The notes: generated from the sequence alone by a model not told the origin. A DNA stretch of 64,000 bases from Rhabdornis inornatus (GCA_013397075.1 VWZS01007554.1:1-64000), one strand, 5' to 3'; counted from the first letter of the stretch, positions 27,201-42,200 are shown. Numbers and translations: made by a program.

Positions 27201-30200
27201 GCCAGAAAAAGAAAGAAGGAAGCATTTAAAAAAACATAAATTCCCCCTTTTTCCTGGTGGTTCAGATTGTGTATAAAGGAAAACCCCACCAGGATAGACA
27301 TGCGTGTTAGATAGGATAGACAAGCCAAACAGTCTTGCATTTTAAAAAGTGAAAGATGGAGTTTCATGCAAATCTGTAGAGCCTGAAGCCCAGAGAACTC
27401 CTGAAATTGCCACCAAGAGCAACCAAGGCCCAGGTTCCTGGAAATGCAAGTACTCGAGAACTCTGCTTAGACCTAGGAGAACTATTTAAACCTCTCAACA
27501 TGCTCTGTGTCACAGAGTTCAAATGCCAGAGGGGAAGCAGCCACCATATGTCCGTGTTTCCTGTTGTTTCAGCAGGAGCTATCACATGCTGTGTAATAAA
27601 AGAGGTGGATATGATACATGTCTGAATACTCTTAGGTATCCCTTTTCCAACCAAAGGCAAGAGCTGGCTAGAAGCAAGGTCAGAGAGAAATCATTAAACG
27701 CACAAGAAATGTGGAAAGCATCATAAATGAAAAGTCAGCCAGCTGTAAAGGCTCAAAGGAATGTTAAACTAGTAATGTTCATGTAATTGCTGTTGCATTG
27801 CTTGTAACAGTGGGAATTTTTTCCCACCTACTAAGTGTGTTGCTTTGTCCCTCAGGTGATCTCTTCAGTGCCTTGGATTTTCCATTCCTGTACTTCTACA
27901 GGTTTCACAGCAGCTGCTGTGCCAGGTAACATCTCTATAACAGGTCATGTAAATGTTTTCAAAATATGAGATTCAATTGACTTCCAGCCTATACTCTCAC
28001 TTAAAAAAAATTACAGCATATAAAGTCTTAGTTATACTAGTTTCAGCTGCTATAAGCCAGTAGAATTGCAAAGAATAAATCTTTGCATGCCTGTGGATAT
28101 GCATTTGATTGCCTGAGATTCAAATGTGCTGAAAGTATATGTTTCCTTGAGTGCATTCTGATTGTGAGAGTTCCCAGTCACCAGTAAAATAATGTTTACC
28201 CCATGTAGCAAAGCTTTGATACATAGCATCTCTCAAATGCTTGTGAAGTTAGATTAGCCCAAATTTGCAGTGATTACTAAGTAGTAGTCTTCAGCACTAT
28301 ATGGTAATACATCGATTTATTTGCCTGTACATCTTGTTATTTAGCAAAATGCTGTTTGGATAAAAAGGAAAAGCTTAACAAGCATTCCATTATTTTCAGT
28401 AGCAAAAGTTCACTGCATATTGGCATAATTCTCACAGGACAACATAAATATGTTTCCCATATATCTTAATTAAAAAAAAAAATCCTGTCTTTCCCCCCAG
28501 TCTTTTACCAAATTAAAGTAATTTTTTAAGAGGGGGAAAAATATATTTTCATGCTAACTAATGGCAAAAATATTTCCTGATAGGAATTTTCTGACTTGTA
28601 TCTGGATTTTCTGTTGAAAAGGGATATTGAGAATGATTGTTAAATAATTTCCAATGTACACAGGTTTTTGCTATGTTTTTCCAAGTGTGGTCCTTTCACA
28701 CTACAAGTAACTTGCAAATAGGTATTCTATAGGTAGGCGAAATCTATTTTTCTTGAAAGTGAGGTCTAACTGCAGACACTAATGGATATCTGTCTACCCC
28801 AGATATTCTTCTCATTCACTTCATTAAAACTTTACCTTTGTGGTAGCTTCCCACTTCTGTTTCCATTGGCCCAGCTTTAGTACATGTGTAGTAGATAGCA
28901 CTGTACACTACAGGAAGGAGAAAGGAATGGTTAGGTGGAGAAACAAACATCTCAGTTGCTCTCCTACATTTTATAATCTATGTCTGGAGGAGTTATAAAA
29001 TGTGTCTTTGTAGATATGTGGGATTTGGAGGAAAATCTGTGCAGTGTAAGGTAAGGGCAATTCATGCAACTGAATCTACTGTCTCTGCAGAATGTCTGAA
29101 GCATCAGAAATAAGGTGTAAAGTGCTCAATTTATTTAATGAAATAAATTGGTGTTAATTGTGGCATAAATATTTTAGGTATTATAATTCACTGTTTCACT
29201 TTTTTATCTCTTGAGTTGCACTGAATATCTTCAAATCTCCATGACTGAAAGCTCTTCGCAGCAGGGCAGAAGATCTGGAATAAACTTTAGCTACTGGACT
29301 CTTAAAAGTTTGGGCAATGTTGGTTCATTGAACTCACTCATTTCTCAGAGTGGAATGTTCTACTGCTCAGCACTCCATCCTCTGCAACAAGTTGCTGAGT
29401 TTAGGCCTCTCTTTTATCATCAAAGCAGCATGTGCTTCCTTGGCTTCACACTTCACACACATCCCAAAGGAACTTGTGTTATGGCTCAATGCAAAAATTC
29501 CTAATGCCTTCTACTCCTGGGAAATTATCTTACCCTACTCTTTGGTGCCTGTATGGACATGCAGCTGAGATGGAACTTGGCCACATCTACTGTGCAGGGA
29601 ACAACATTTGGCTGATATACTGGAGCCCAGCACAGAACTTCTGACCTGAGGAGCCACATTTCCCACCCCTCCTTCTACTCTAGAGAGGGGTCCAACTACA
29701 TGGCATCACTGTCTGGAACAGCATACCCTCTGTGAATACCGAGGCACTTTTTGCTTCACCACCTGTCTGCTGTGTTGATCCTATCTCCTTTCCCATGCAG
29801 CTTCTCACAGCACTTTGTAATCTCTTATGCCTCACAGTAATTTGTGCCTTACAGATTTCAAAGTCTCTTTCTGTTCCCTGCTTGCTGGCTTACACTGTTC
29901 CACTGGTTTACAGTCAGTGGGTTGTACATATGTCACAAGTGAAATAAAATCCAGAGCCAAACCCCATAAACTCCATAAAGTCTGGTGAGATGTGGAACAG
30001 AATTTCCTAAAGGGTGGTCTTGGCTACAGGAGTGCTGGGGACTGCTGTCCTATAAGACTCGAGAATCAAAATTCTCTTAATTGTCAGCAGAAAACTTTGG
30101 AGTATCCTGTTCCCAGCACTGCTGAGCCATCTATTTGTTTTACAGTAAAGATGTATTTGACTTCCTAATTGGAATTTAGGCTTCATGAAGTTTAAACAGC

Positions 30201-33200
30201 TTGAAAGTTTCAGGCAGAAACTTTCCAGTGGTTATTTTTTCAGTTCAAAGCTCTGTGGAGGTTGAAGTGAGTTAGTTGCCAAATATGTGTGGTTCCTGCT
30301 GAAATTAGCATTGCTGTTATTCAGAACCATTTCAATGCCTGTAGTTAATATTTCACCTCATGTTTTCAATAATCTCTACTTTTCTGATTATGCAAGTGCA
30401 TTAGAGACCAGCCATAAGAGTGTCAGACTTACTTTACTCAGATTCTAGTCACTGACTGAACAAAACCCTAAATGTACTGGATATAATGCAAGCTTCTTGT
30501 CCACCAGCTTTCTTTTTACAAATGGGATTAACACTGCAGTTCTTCATTAGGAAAACCAAGATGCCTGTAAGAGGTTGTTTAGTTGAAATTAAGAGATTTT
30601 ATTAACAAGCTTTCCCCATCCCTTGCAGTGGACTGTTGGGATTCTTTCTGATGTTGCATGCAGTGAAGCTAAAAAGCAGCACAACCTCAGGGCAATATGC
30701 AGCCTGGAGTTTCCTTGCAAAGGTAAGAGAAAGACCCTCACAGGAACAGAGTGGATCTGTGCATCTCCCAGGAGAACTGAGGAATTTCTCCATCTCTCTA
30801 GTTTCCCTTGCTATTCCTCCTCAATGCTTCCTTGGTCCTGTCTGCGCAGCCTGCACATAGAGCTAAGGCAACAAATATCAGGTGTGTAATATCCCAGGAT
30901 CATTATCTGAGATTAAATCCTGTGTATAAACTGAGTCTAAAGGAACTAGGATGATTATTGCAGCTAAGGATTTGGACTACCGAATCCCAGTAATACAAAC
31001 CTATACTTTCCAAATGAGAATACTCCTTCTGTGAGTGTGTGCACCAGCCATTGTTTACAGTGTGTCTTTCCTGAGCCAAGAGTTACAACTAATTCCCTGA
31101 AGTTCAATACCAGAACTCTCGCTGTTTTTGTTGCAGGAGAGAGCTGAGGATGTCATTTGCCTTGACATTACCAGGGTTTCTGATGGTATGTCCCACAATA
31201 TTATTATATAGAAATTAGAGTGCTACAGTCCGGATGGGCAGACAACTAGATGGGTAAAAATATGATTGGAGGATCAGGTTCAGAAGGTAGAGGTTAATGA
31301 TTCCTACTCTAACTGGAGTCTTGTGTCAAGTGGAGTGGCACAGGGATCTGCCCTGGGTCCTTTCCTATGCAGTATCTTTATTGAAGAATGAGAAGTAAGA
31401 GAGTGCACTCACATTTCCAAGAGACACCAAATTGGGAGGACCTGTCGATAACACTGGAGGATAGAGTTGCCTTCCAGAGGGATCTGGATAGGCTGGAGGA
31501 ATGGGCCAACAGAAATCTTAGAAAATTCATCAAGGGCAGATGTGAAGCCCTGCACACAGGAAGGGTCTGTGGCAATAATAGAGCCTGAGCACTGCACAGT
31601 TGGGAAGTAACTCTGTGGAAAAACACCTGGGATTTTAGTAGGCAGCAAGCAGGACATGAAGAAGCAGTGTGCCCTAGCAGCTAAAAAACCCCAAAGTATC
31701 CTGGGATGTACTTAGGATAGACAGTGAATTAGTGGAAGTGATCATGAGCCTCTCCTCATAATTTGTTAGTTGACATCTGGAATAGGGAGCCTTGTTTTAG
31801 GCGCCTCAATACAGGGAAGATATTGATAAACTGAAATGAGTTTGGCAGAGGGTTGCCAGGAAAGTCAGGGGACTGGATCACTTGCATTTTGAGGAGTGGC
31901 TGCTGGACCACCAGGCTTGTTCAGCTCAGAAGAGAGACATCTTTAGGAGCATTTAAGAAACAGCAGCCACCCAGTAGCTATGGAGAAATCATCCAGAAGA
32001 CAGATCCAGGCTATTCACAGTGCTGTGTAGGGGTGTGTAAAAAAAAGCAGAGAGGCTCATATTAGGTACAAGGGAAAATTTTTTCAACCCAAGGACAAGT
32101 CAGGCAAGGGCAGAGGTTGCCCAGGAAGGCTGTGCTGTTTCCGTCTTTGAAGGTTTACAAGACCCAACTGGATAAAGCCCTAAGCAACTCAGTCTGACCT
32201 CCTGAGGTCCATTCCTTCTGGAATTATCCTATGATCTGTTGATCTAGGGTCTGGCTGTACTTGATTTAAGCTATTAACAACTCAGTTTTTAAATTATTGG
32301 TGGTGAATGCAGTCAAAAGAACTTGTCAGACTCCTTTTCCCTGGTTAGATTTTACTTAGTTTCAACACTTTCAGCTAGATCATCTGAAAACCACAACCTT
32401 CCGATGTGGTTTGTGTTCTCACCTTTCCTACTACAGTGAATGAAGCTGTTACATTATCAACCCCCCAAACCATAGATTTGCATAGTGTGCTTCATTTGAA
32501 ACTGTAGTCAAATGAGTCTGTTTTTTCTAGGGATAACAAGAGTGGAGCGATATGAATTGGTTTGTGCTTTGCAAGCTGTTCCTCACTGTACAAGTCACAT
32601 GGTGATTCTCACTAGTCTGAGTTTCTTCCAAACATTCTGACTGTGCAGATTTTAGTACCTTAGCTTTGTTCTTGCTCCTTGGTCTCAAAGTCAACTGATC
32701 TAAAACTTGCTCTTGAGTATTTTTGTTGTTGTTTTTTTGGTTTTTTGTTTGTTTTGTTTTGTTTGTTTCTTTTTGTTGTTTTGTTTTTGTTTAACATTTT
32801 GGGTTGGAGATTGGAATTGCTGGCTCTGCTAGTAGGTGTTATGAATGAGGGTAAATGGTTTTACGTATGGTATTTATGAACCTACTGGAAAAAAATGCAG
32901 GCAAAGATGTGTTGTGAAATATATTTTAAGCAGATTTGGGTCTGTCCCAGCCAAAGTGGACCAGAGCCATAAAGTCTGGACTGGATCAAAGTTTTCCCAG
33001 AGTTCAAGGGTTTCTAGATTTGTGGGGGTTTGGCCATCTCTAGACATAAGTGATACAAATTTTGTTCTAGCCACTGTTGTCAATGAAATTATGTGCCTTC
33101 ATAGCAACTAAAAACTTGTCCCTGTGTCACTGGGAGAATTTAATCTGTTCTTTAGCCTTGAAAGTGTGTGCTTTTTAATGTACGTGGTTTAATTATCTTG

Positions 33201-36200
33201 CTTGGAAGGGTTTTGTAACAGAGCAATTAGTCCTTTTCCTGTTGTAGCTTCTAACCCAGTGCTCAAATTATATGTCTTATCTTGAGTTTGAAGAGGGCAA
33301 TAATAATGAAGGCATGAGATCTGTCTGTAGCACTAATAATTTTATCAACACTAGCAGTGTTTCTAATGTCCTTCACTAATGTTTTAAAGCTTGCTATGTG
33401 ACTTACTTTAGAGTTCCACCATACCCATCTAAGGATGCATGAGGAGCATGGAGGAACTGCTGCTCCAAGTGCTGAAATGCAGCTGATTTGGGGTTGGAAG
33501 CCAGTGAATGCTTGAAAAGTTTGGAAGCACCATGCATCAGTTTTAGAACTGATCAAAGCAGCGACAGACACAGGCAGGCAGAAAGCAAGAGCTGAACTGG
33601 AGCTTGCCTTAAGGGTAGGGGCTGATCTACCAGTTCCCGAAAAACTCTCCCAAGGAACCTTGTATGTAAAAGGAACTATAGATTTATGTACTGTGTAGTT
33701 AAGATTTGAGGTCCATCTGTCTGATCATTAATCCTACTTCTGCAGGTGTTTGAAAATGTTAAAACTATGTACTGATCCAGCTCAGCATTGCCCAGGTATG
33801 AGGGCTGTGTCAGTCACATCTTAAACCATTGTAAGTGCAGAAAAGCAGCATTTAACTAGCACTGTAAAAATCTAAGTGTCTGGCTCCCTTAAAAGAAAGA
33901 AAAAAAAAAGGAAGGAAGTTCATGTGGATAAAGAATAAAGATAGAAAGTATTTGTATCTGGACTTGCAGAATGGGATCCAGTGGAAAAAAAAAAAACCAA
34001 CGCTTCTGGTCACAACAACAGCTTTGCGTTCCCACATGAGCATTTTTCTTGGATTGAGTAGTGCCCTAGATCATCCTCTTAATCTCTCAGACTGACTGGA
34101 GTTTTCACCAGCAGTTGGAAAGGAGCAGCATTTGAGGCCAGAATATGTTTATCTTGCAAACGAGCCAAGAAAGGAGAATGCTGTAGTCCTCAGACAGCAG
34201 CACAGGCCTCTAGGGAGGTGCAGGGAATCGGAAAATCTGTTTTCCATTTGGATGCTTTGTACCTATATGTGACTGATGAGCTGGGGCTGAGATCGTTGTC
34301 ACAGCTTCATTTCCAATAAATTAACCATGAGATCTGATGGGCTCTGCTTTGCACGTCCAAGGACACATTCTTTGTGAAGCCCACATATTTGGCCTCCCTG
34401 CCCTCTAATTTTTCATTCACTTGAAAACTGGAGCTGGGTCATAACTTGTTGTGATGATCTTTACTTTGGCTGTGGCAATTTAATCAATGCATGAGGGTTT
34501 TAAATTCTTCCCTGTAATGATTTCTGACAGCTTTCATGTCAGAGCATTGCTTTGTACAGAGACAGATGAAGCACAGGTTTCATCTGTGTATACAGCCCTG
34601 TGTGATCATTATAGTGACAAATGCTCTCTACACTTTTTCTGTGAAAGCAAATAGTGCATGTGTTAGTAATATTTGTATAAATTCCTGAGAAATAAAAAAA
34701 AAAAAGTGATCTGAATTAAAAAAAAAAGGTTTTAAGAAGCCCAAAAAATATGAAATGCTTTGTCATAGCCTTGCACAGATTTAATCCCCAGAAGAGCAAG
34801 GATTAGAAGCTGTACTGAGATTTCTTGTTTTAATTTGAAAGCTGTGCTAGTATCATGGGTCTTGTATTGGAAAGAAAAAACTGGAGATGCTCATATATCC
34901 AGACAGAAGCATCTGGTGAGAATGCTAATGAGCTATAACAGTGCTGTAAGTGAGTTTGTTTTGATTAAGGTTGCCAATCTATATCTGGTGTTGAAGCCTG
35001 TAAGGGTCTCTAAAAGTTAAGTAGCAGAAACAATTTAAATCATTAATAGAATGGAAAAATTCAGCAAGATACCGGTTACTTATGAATTCATATTCCCATA
35101 TCGTGTTTAGTGTTATCCTAATAAACTTGCAGTAGGGAACTCAGCTTGTTTCCGGCAGGAACCTATTGAAGCAGCTTGTTGTAAACAGGGAGAACAAATG
35201 CGAAGGTCAGTGGATCTTGAATTCTCTTTTTCTTCCTCCCTCACCTGAAGAAAGGAAATTTAATAACTGAAATTAAGTTGCATTGAGGTTTACAGTGATT
35301 TTCCTACGCATGAGTTGGAAGGAAGTATAGAATAATTGGATCAGGAGTATGCAACTATTTTCTGTATAAACATCCCGGGCACTATTATGTAATCTATAAT
35401 TTATCTGAACAGTGTTGGAGGCTCCCTAATACATAAAAGCATCCTCTGACAGCTGCTTTGGTTCCTTGTTTGTTAACTTTAGATGTGTATGCCCCAGGTC
35501 ATCCTGTGTTTAATGCTGGCTGCCAGACATTGCGAAAGCAGCTTTGCAGAAGTGTCTGAAAGCATCTCTTATCTGTGGGTTCTGTGTACCAAATGTACTT
35601 ATACCCCAGCAGGTTTAGTCTTCCCCCAAATATACAGGGTCTGTTCAGAATCCCTCCTGCTATTCAGAATGACTCCTGTAGTCTTGGATTTTATATTTTG
35701 TGTCTGTGTGTTTGCTTCTTTACTCCCCATGGTGTCTTGAAGAGAATGGATAGACTAGATCCCTCTTCATGTCAGTGCAAAAATAATTGATGATATCCAT
35801 CTTAATGGTTGGGAAAGTACCAATGTTTTTATTAAAGCAGAAAATCTCTTTTTTCTGCTTTTCGTAAAATGGAGAGGCCACAGCTGCAGGTCTTCTGGGG
35901 CTCTTAGCCTGGTTATGCTCACTGCACCTCTCTTCACATATAGCATTTCACATGAGAATTTCATCTGCTGTAATTCCAGGGGCAAACCAAGCAAGAGATA
36001 TAAAATGAACTCATGCTTTTCACGTTGTAGCAATCTTATAGCCTCTGCCAAAACACGTGCTTCAATTTGTATACCTCTTAATTCCTCTCCGCTGCTGTTT
36101 AGCATGCTAGTGCTAGAAAATATTCTGCTGGGAGCTAGTTACTTGTAGGAAATTCATAACGGAGTCCTGCCATGGGTACCTTCTGAAGTAAGTGTCTCTC

Positions 36201-39200
36201 CCTTATTCTTCTCTATTCATCCATTATGTGTCTCTTAATAGAACAGGATTCTGGAATTAAAAAGTCTGATTAAAAATTTTATATGTATATCATAATTAGA
36301 ACAAGAATGTGTTTGGTTTTCTGGTATTTGCCACTTGGTTATATTGTAGACTGAACTAGTGTCTTCTTTGCATGCTGCTGGCTCAGGCAAATTGACAGTG
36401 AGATTCTTGGCTGAAAATCCCATTGCTTTCTTGGCTTAGACCTCATAAAGCTTTAGGCAAAAATGTCATAAACTCCCACTGAAGTTCCATAAACACAACG
36501 TGTTTTCATTCGGCAAAGATCCTGCACTTCATGCAAGACTGTCTCAAGATCTCTGCTCACCCAACCTGGAAAAACTGTGCAGCTGCAAGCCAAAACCCTG
36601 GGATAGAGAGGGAGAATTGTGTCCTAGACCCATCTGGACTCTGCTGGCAGGAGCTCTTTGTGGCACCAATGTGGTTAGAAGTGCATCTCTGATCTGAGAG
36701 AGGGAGGTTCTGTGACCTTGAAGTTTTCAAGGATTCCAAGAAGGGCTTCATGAAAGTAGAAATGAATTTGTTCCATCTACACACCTTGTGCACTGTCATG
36801 CATGTGGATGTGCACATATATATGGATGAAGACAATTAAAAATGGTAAAAATCCTTTGTGATTGGTCTCTCTGTATGGAATATGTACATTTATTCTTGCT
36901 ACACATAGTTGACTCCAGTGAGTCACCATGGGGACTATGCAAATATCTTGGAAAAGAAAATGTGTTTCTCAGCTGAGCTTCAAAGCAGAGAAGGTAGTCA
37001 GTGTGAACTTCACTGTATTGTAAGGGTCTGTAAAAAACCCTAGTTGCTGAAACCTTAAAAATACTGGATTTTGGGTAGTTTCCATGGAAACAGCTTCATA
37101 GTTATGTTGTAGCAGCCAACACTAATTACACCATATAATTACTGGGGAGACATCAGTCTCCATAACAACTTCATTGTGTGCTGCACGGCCACTAAGCTAA
37201 GTGACACAGGCTCCCTGTGGGGCACTGTTGCAATTTAAGGAAGCTGTCTTGTAAGAACAGCTGAGACTTGTTGGAGATTTTGAATCACCAGGTAATGGAA
37301 AATTTTAATATTGTGAGAGTGGTGTAAATGGCTGCAATTGTGTATCCACTGAAAAAGCCAGATTTTGGGCATGACATGGTCACACAAAGTTATGTGTTGT
37401 GACTTGGGGGTGGTATTGCAGGACAATTTTCAGCTGTGCTTAATATAATAAACAGTCTCAGCAGACATTAACTTTGAGCCCTAAGAGATGCTCTGAAATA
37501 GTTGGTTTCCTTTTATCTCTTATGATATCCATTTGAAGTCTGTTTGCGACTGGCATATTCTTTAATGTAAAGCTAAAGGCAGAACCGTGAGCTTGGAGTG
37601 TGTCTTTGGAAGATACTTTTTCATTCCTAGCCTTGACAAACCATCTCTATATCTACAGTACAAAACCCCAATTCAAAAGTAAATTTTTTCACATCTAACA
37701 GAATTTTGAATTGCAGAGAATGCAGGTGTGTTCGTTCCTCTGCATAATAGATTCCTAGTCTTCCATATTTTTGTTTAGTCTCCTGCAGTTGCTAGCATAT
37801 GGAGAGCTGAGGCTGGGAGATGAATCATTATTGTGACAAAGAGAATTCGAAAGAATGAGAACTGTTTTGGAAGTCATTTCCGTTGCTAATGCACTGATGT
37901 AAATGCCAAAATTACATGTGAGAATTGTGCAGTCTGTAACATACTAATGTAGAAGGCTCCAAAGCTAGCTAAGGCTGGGCTTCCAAAAACAAGAAAGATA
38001 TAGCCACATTCTTCTGCTTTGCTGGTTCTCTGTTCTTTTCAGAATGTGCCCTGTTGATTTTTAAATACCTTCGTGGGTGAAATGTCTCCAGGCTGTCTCA
38101 CAGGTCTTGAGCCTTGACGTCTATGATAGGCACTGGGTGTCACACTTCAGGTGGCTTCCTTCAGAAACTTCAGCTGCTGCTCTCTCAAACAGGTCTCTGT
38201 GTCTTTCTCCTCCTCCCCAGCTCATAGCCACTCTTTGCCAAACCTGAAGTGCATTCATTTCTCAGTCCAACACTGTACACCTGTTTAAGGATTAGATTTT
38301 GACTTTCAACAAAAGTCAGCAAACAGCCATAGAGCTCTAGGGGAAGCAGACTAAATGGATTATGTTCTGTTCCTGAAATATGTGGTACTCAGGGAAGTCA
38401 CATAGGCTTCAGACAATCTCAGGAGATGACTGTGGGCTGTTCTTGATCTATATGCAGCCAGCATGGAGAGGAAGAGGGCAGAGTCCAGCTTTCTCTCCAT
38501 GCCTGTTGCTGTGGAAGGCTGTTCTAAGGGGCCCGAAGGGAATGGGTCTGCCTTGCAGAGGCTTCCCCAACTCTTTTTGGAGGAAATGGGAGGCCAAGAG
38601 TACAGTCAGCTATAGTCACTTCTGTCACTGTCTGCCCATGCACGGGACACACAGAGACTGCTGAGGCCCACAGTGTGTAACCTTGTGGCATTGCTCATAA
38701 AAGGCATTGCTCAAAATTGATCAGCTGTAGAAATGTTTCTAAAAAAACATTTTTTCAAGTATCACATTTTTTAAAGTTTCTGAGGGAATATTTTGACCTT
38801 TTGTAATATTTGATGGTTAGAAAGCCCTGGAAAGGCTGTCATTTTTAAATGGAAAAATAAAACCTTGAAAACCAATTCTTTCTTGCAGTCCTTAGCATAA
38901 TAATAGTAATGATAGCATGTCACTTTCTTTCCATTACATCATTACTAAAATAGCATAAACACACCAAAGAATGGCAGTGCAAAGACTGTGCCTCTGTTAT
39001 TATTGTTGGGTAGTATGGAAAGGAGTCAGTAGGGAGATTTAGTTATCTTCTCTGGGAATTGTTTGTTTATGAATTAGGCTTTCCCAAAGGAGCTGTGAGA
39101 TGGGAAATACAATAGGAAATGGACTTTATAATGCATAGAAATACGAAAACTCTAAGTGTCATCTGGGAGAGTGGTTGATGGAAACTTGCTATTTTTACCA

Positions 39201-42200
39201 ACATATTTTTTAAAAAAACCTTGATTACGCATTCCAAAGTTTCCTATGCTATTTTGATACTGCTGATATCCTCCACAGAGTTCTGAATTAGTCATGACAG
39301 AAAAATGTTTTACATCTGATAATGTTGACACGGAACATAGGCACTTCAGGTGTGTCTATGGATTTTAACAACGGAAAATTGCATTGCATTTCTTTTCACT
39401 AAAATATTCCCCATAAGCTGGGCATCCTCGTTGGTTCTCACAGCCCCCTTGAACCCTTTCAGCAGCATTTGGGCTTTCCATACATAAGAAAAGCAGCATG
39501 CACAAGGTCTATTCTCTTACAGCAGTGACACAGGGGGCAAGGAGGGGTTTGAAGATGCACTCAAGAAAGGCACAGATCTTGAACTGACAACAGCCTCAGT
39601 CTGCAGTGTTCAACATGAGGCCTTTGGGCAATCCAGCACAGAAAGAGCAATCTCTGAGAATGCGTGCAGCATCCCACTCAACACCCCACTCTACAGCAAA
39701 GGGCGCCAGAAGTGATCAGTCTTGGGCTAGTCCCCATCTGGGTCTTTGGGCCAGTTATGGCAGTGGCTTCAGAGTGCACAACAAGGTGGGTGTTCACCCT
39801 GAGGCTTATGTGGAAAAGGAAAGTTTGTGGTTGGATTCCCAGGTTGCTCAGAGGGCGTTTACTGCTCTCAGGCTTCTGGTCTGTTTTGTGAAGGTATTAT
39901 CTACCTACCTATTATCCATCTATACACTCTGTCTGCTGGAACCAGCTTTTTCTTTTCTTCTGGATGCCAGCTGAGCCTCTGGTGAGCTGCTGCTGTGGAG
40001 GTCATGGTTCACCTGTGAGGAGCTTGGAAGTGCGTCTTCTCCTGCAAAGCAGTTATAGTAACCATTCCTGATTGATGCCCGCTCATGGGCATCCAGCACT
40101 TGGGAAGAAGATAGGCACAGGCAGATGCTGAGCTCACTCCTTCCCAAGGAGCCAGGTCCTTTCTTGCCAGATATGTATAGCAAACTGTCAGTTTGGCTGT
40201 TAAATTCACCACTTAAGTGTGACAATGAAAATCATGGTTGTTTCATCTGAGTTATCTTCGTGATCACATGAGGTGAAGAAAAACTTGGAATGCCAGAAGG
40301 CTAGCTTTTGCTGAGCTTAACGTAAAATGAAGTGTATTTTATTGTGGTATTTTGCAGCAGCAGAGGGTTATTACAGCTGACTGCTGCCCAAAACTGAAAA
40401 TCAATACTCCTCAAAACAGATAGAAAAAGTCATTTTTTTACATAGTGTACCATATTGCTGATAAGTAAAATTCAGTGTCTCAAACAGAAGATAATGCTGA
40501 GACTGAGTAAAAGTAAAGAGAGGTGTATATTTTTTACAGGCTTGGATCTGCTTAAAAGGTTCCAGGAACAGAACCATTTCAGAAATAGTAGACATTATAT
40601 GGAAATTTTTCTAGGACAGAAAGGGAAATATTAATAAACTGCATGCCATGAGATGTACGTTTTGTATCAACTAAAGTTGAGATACAAATAACTCCTTTTC
40701 TCTGATGTGTACATTAATGCCAGACTTGCTGCATTAGGGGAGAATCATAAATTCTCCCAAATTCTCTGCCATCATCCAGTACTTGATTAAACCTTATCTT
40801 AGTCCAGTTTTTTTCTCTGCTCCTAGTACGTAGAACATTTTACAGTTGTTGTTGCTGTTGAAACGCTTATTCCACTGCACAAATATTTAATTATTCATTA
40901 AATATGAACAAGATGATGAATCACATTGCCCTGTCAGCTTCAGAACTTAGAGGTTTCAGGGGAGAGGCTAAATGTCAGGAGCCATTTAAGGCCTTTGCAG
41001 TAATGAGGCAGCATATAAGCAAAAGAGACTCCTTGACAGGCTGAAAAGATACAGGAAAAGTACAGTTAAGCATTATAATGCATGAAGCATCTACAGGAAA
41101 CAGGGGATGTTGGGTCTTAAGTTTGGTGAAATAGCAAGAATGGGCAAAATGCTTCTCAGCAAATTCAAAGAAAACCAACCTTTTTTGGTATAAATAAGCC
41201 TTCTTGTGTCCCCTGTTAAATGACTTTTTTTGTCCTTACTTGACAAAGCTTCAGCTGCATGGATTGTGCCTCTCATTTGCAGAACTGACCTGAACAGATG
41301 CTGTTAGTCTGGTGCATGTGCACACACCTGCTTGAATCATGATTGATCGTGTTTCCATATCAGCAAAGCACACTTAGGGACAGTGATTACGAGAATTGTG
41401 CAGGCTGTTCCCTTTGTGTCCTTAGAACTGGAACTCTGAAAATAATAACAGTATCTGTATTACAGATGGGTACATTTAAGGGAAATATTTAAAATATGAG
41501 CAGAGGTACTGTTAAAGTTGGGTTCTGTACTATAGCCACTTTATAGGCTGGAGATTGGTATCACTGCTCATGCTCTTAGTCTTAGAAGGGGAAATGGATG
41601 TTTTGACTGTCATCTCCAATAGTAGAGGACAAATGATTCTCCTTTTGGCTTTGTCTTTGATCAGAAAGTCTGACCCTTATGTCTGACTGAAGGTAGTGTG
41701 AAGTGGCTACTTGATGTTGAGAAAGAAATCACTACCATAATTTTCAACCCAATGTGGTATTTTCCAAGGAGCAAAGAGTTTTGATTTTCTTTAAATATCT
41801 CACTTTTTTTTGAGGAAAGAAGAAAAAGTTATAATGTGCTTGTAATAGTTCAGTCCTATCTCATCAGTCATGTATGTTTGTGTATTTCTGTGGTGTGTAC
41901 ATGTATAGTATGTGTTTATATATAAATGCATATAGAGATACATGTTTATACATTGATAGATGTAGGTCTTGCTGAAGAGTCTTGTCTTGCCTTGTTCCTC
42001 TTTGATCATTGCAAATACGACCATGATATCCTGTTTCTCATAGGAGGAGCATTTTCTTACATAGATTCTATTAATTACACTCCGTAATCCACATATGCTT
42101 TCTTCCTTACTGTACTTTAACACTGTAAAATGTTTCTGCAACATAAAATCATCATCATATCTTTGAGGTGGCTGTTGTAAAGTTTAAAAAAGAGAGCAAC

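Noticed and set aside
39606..39974. 122-codon + strand frame in intron 13
   Set aside because: No recognised domain. It ends in a simple CTACCTACCTATTATCC-type stretch. Likely chance.
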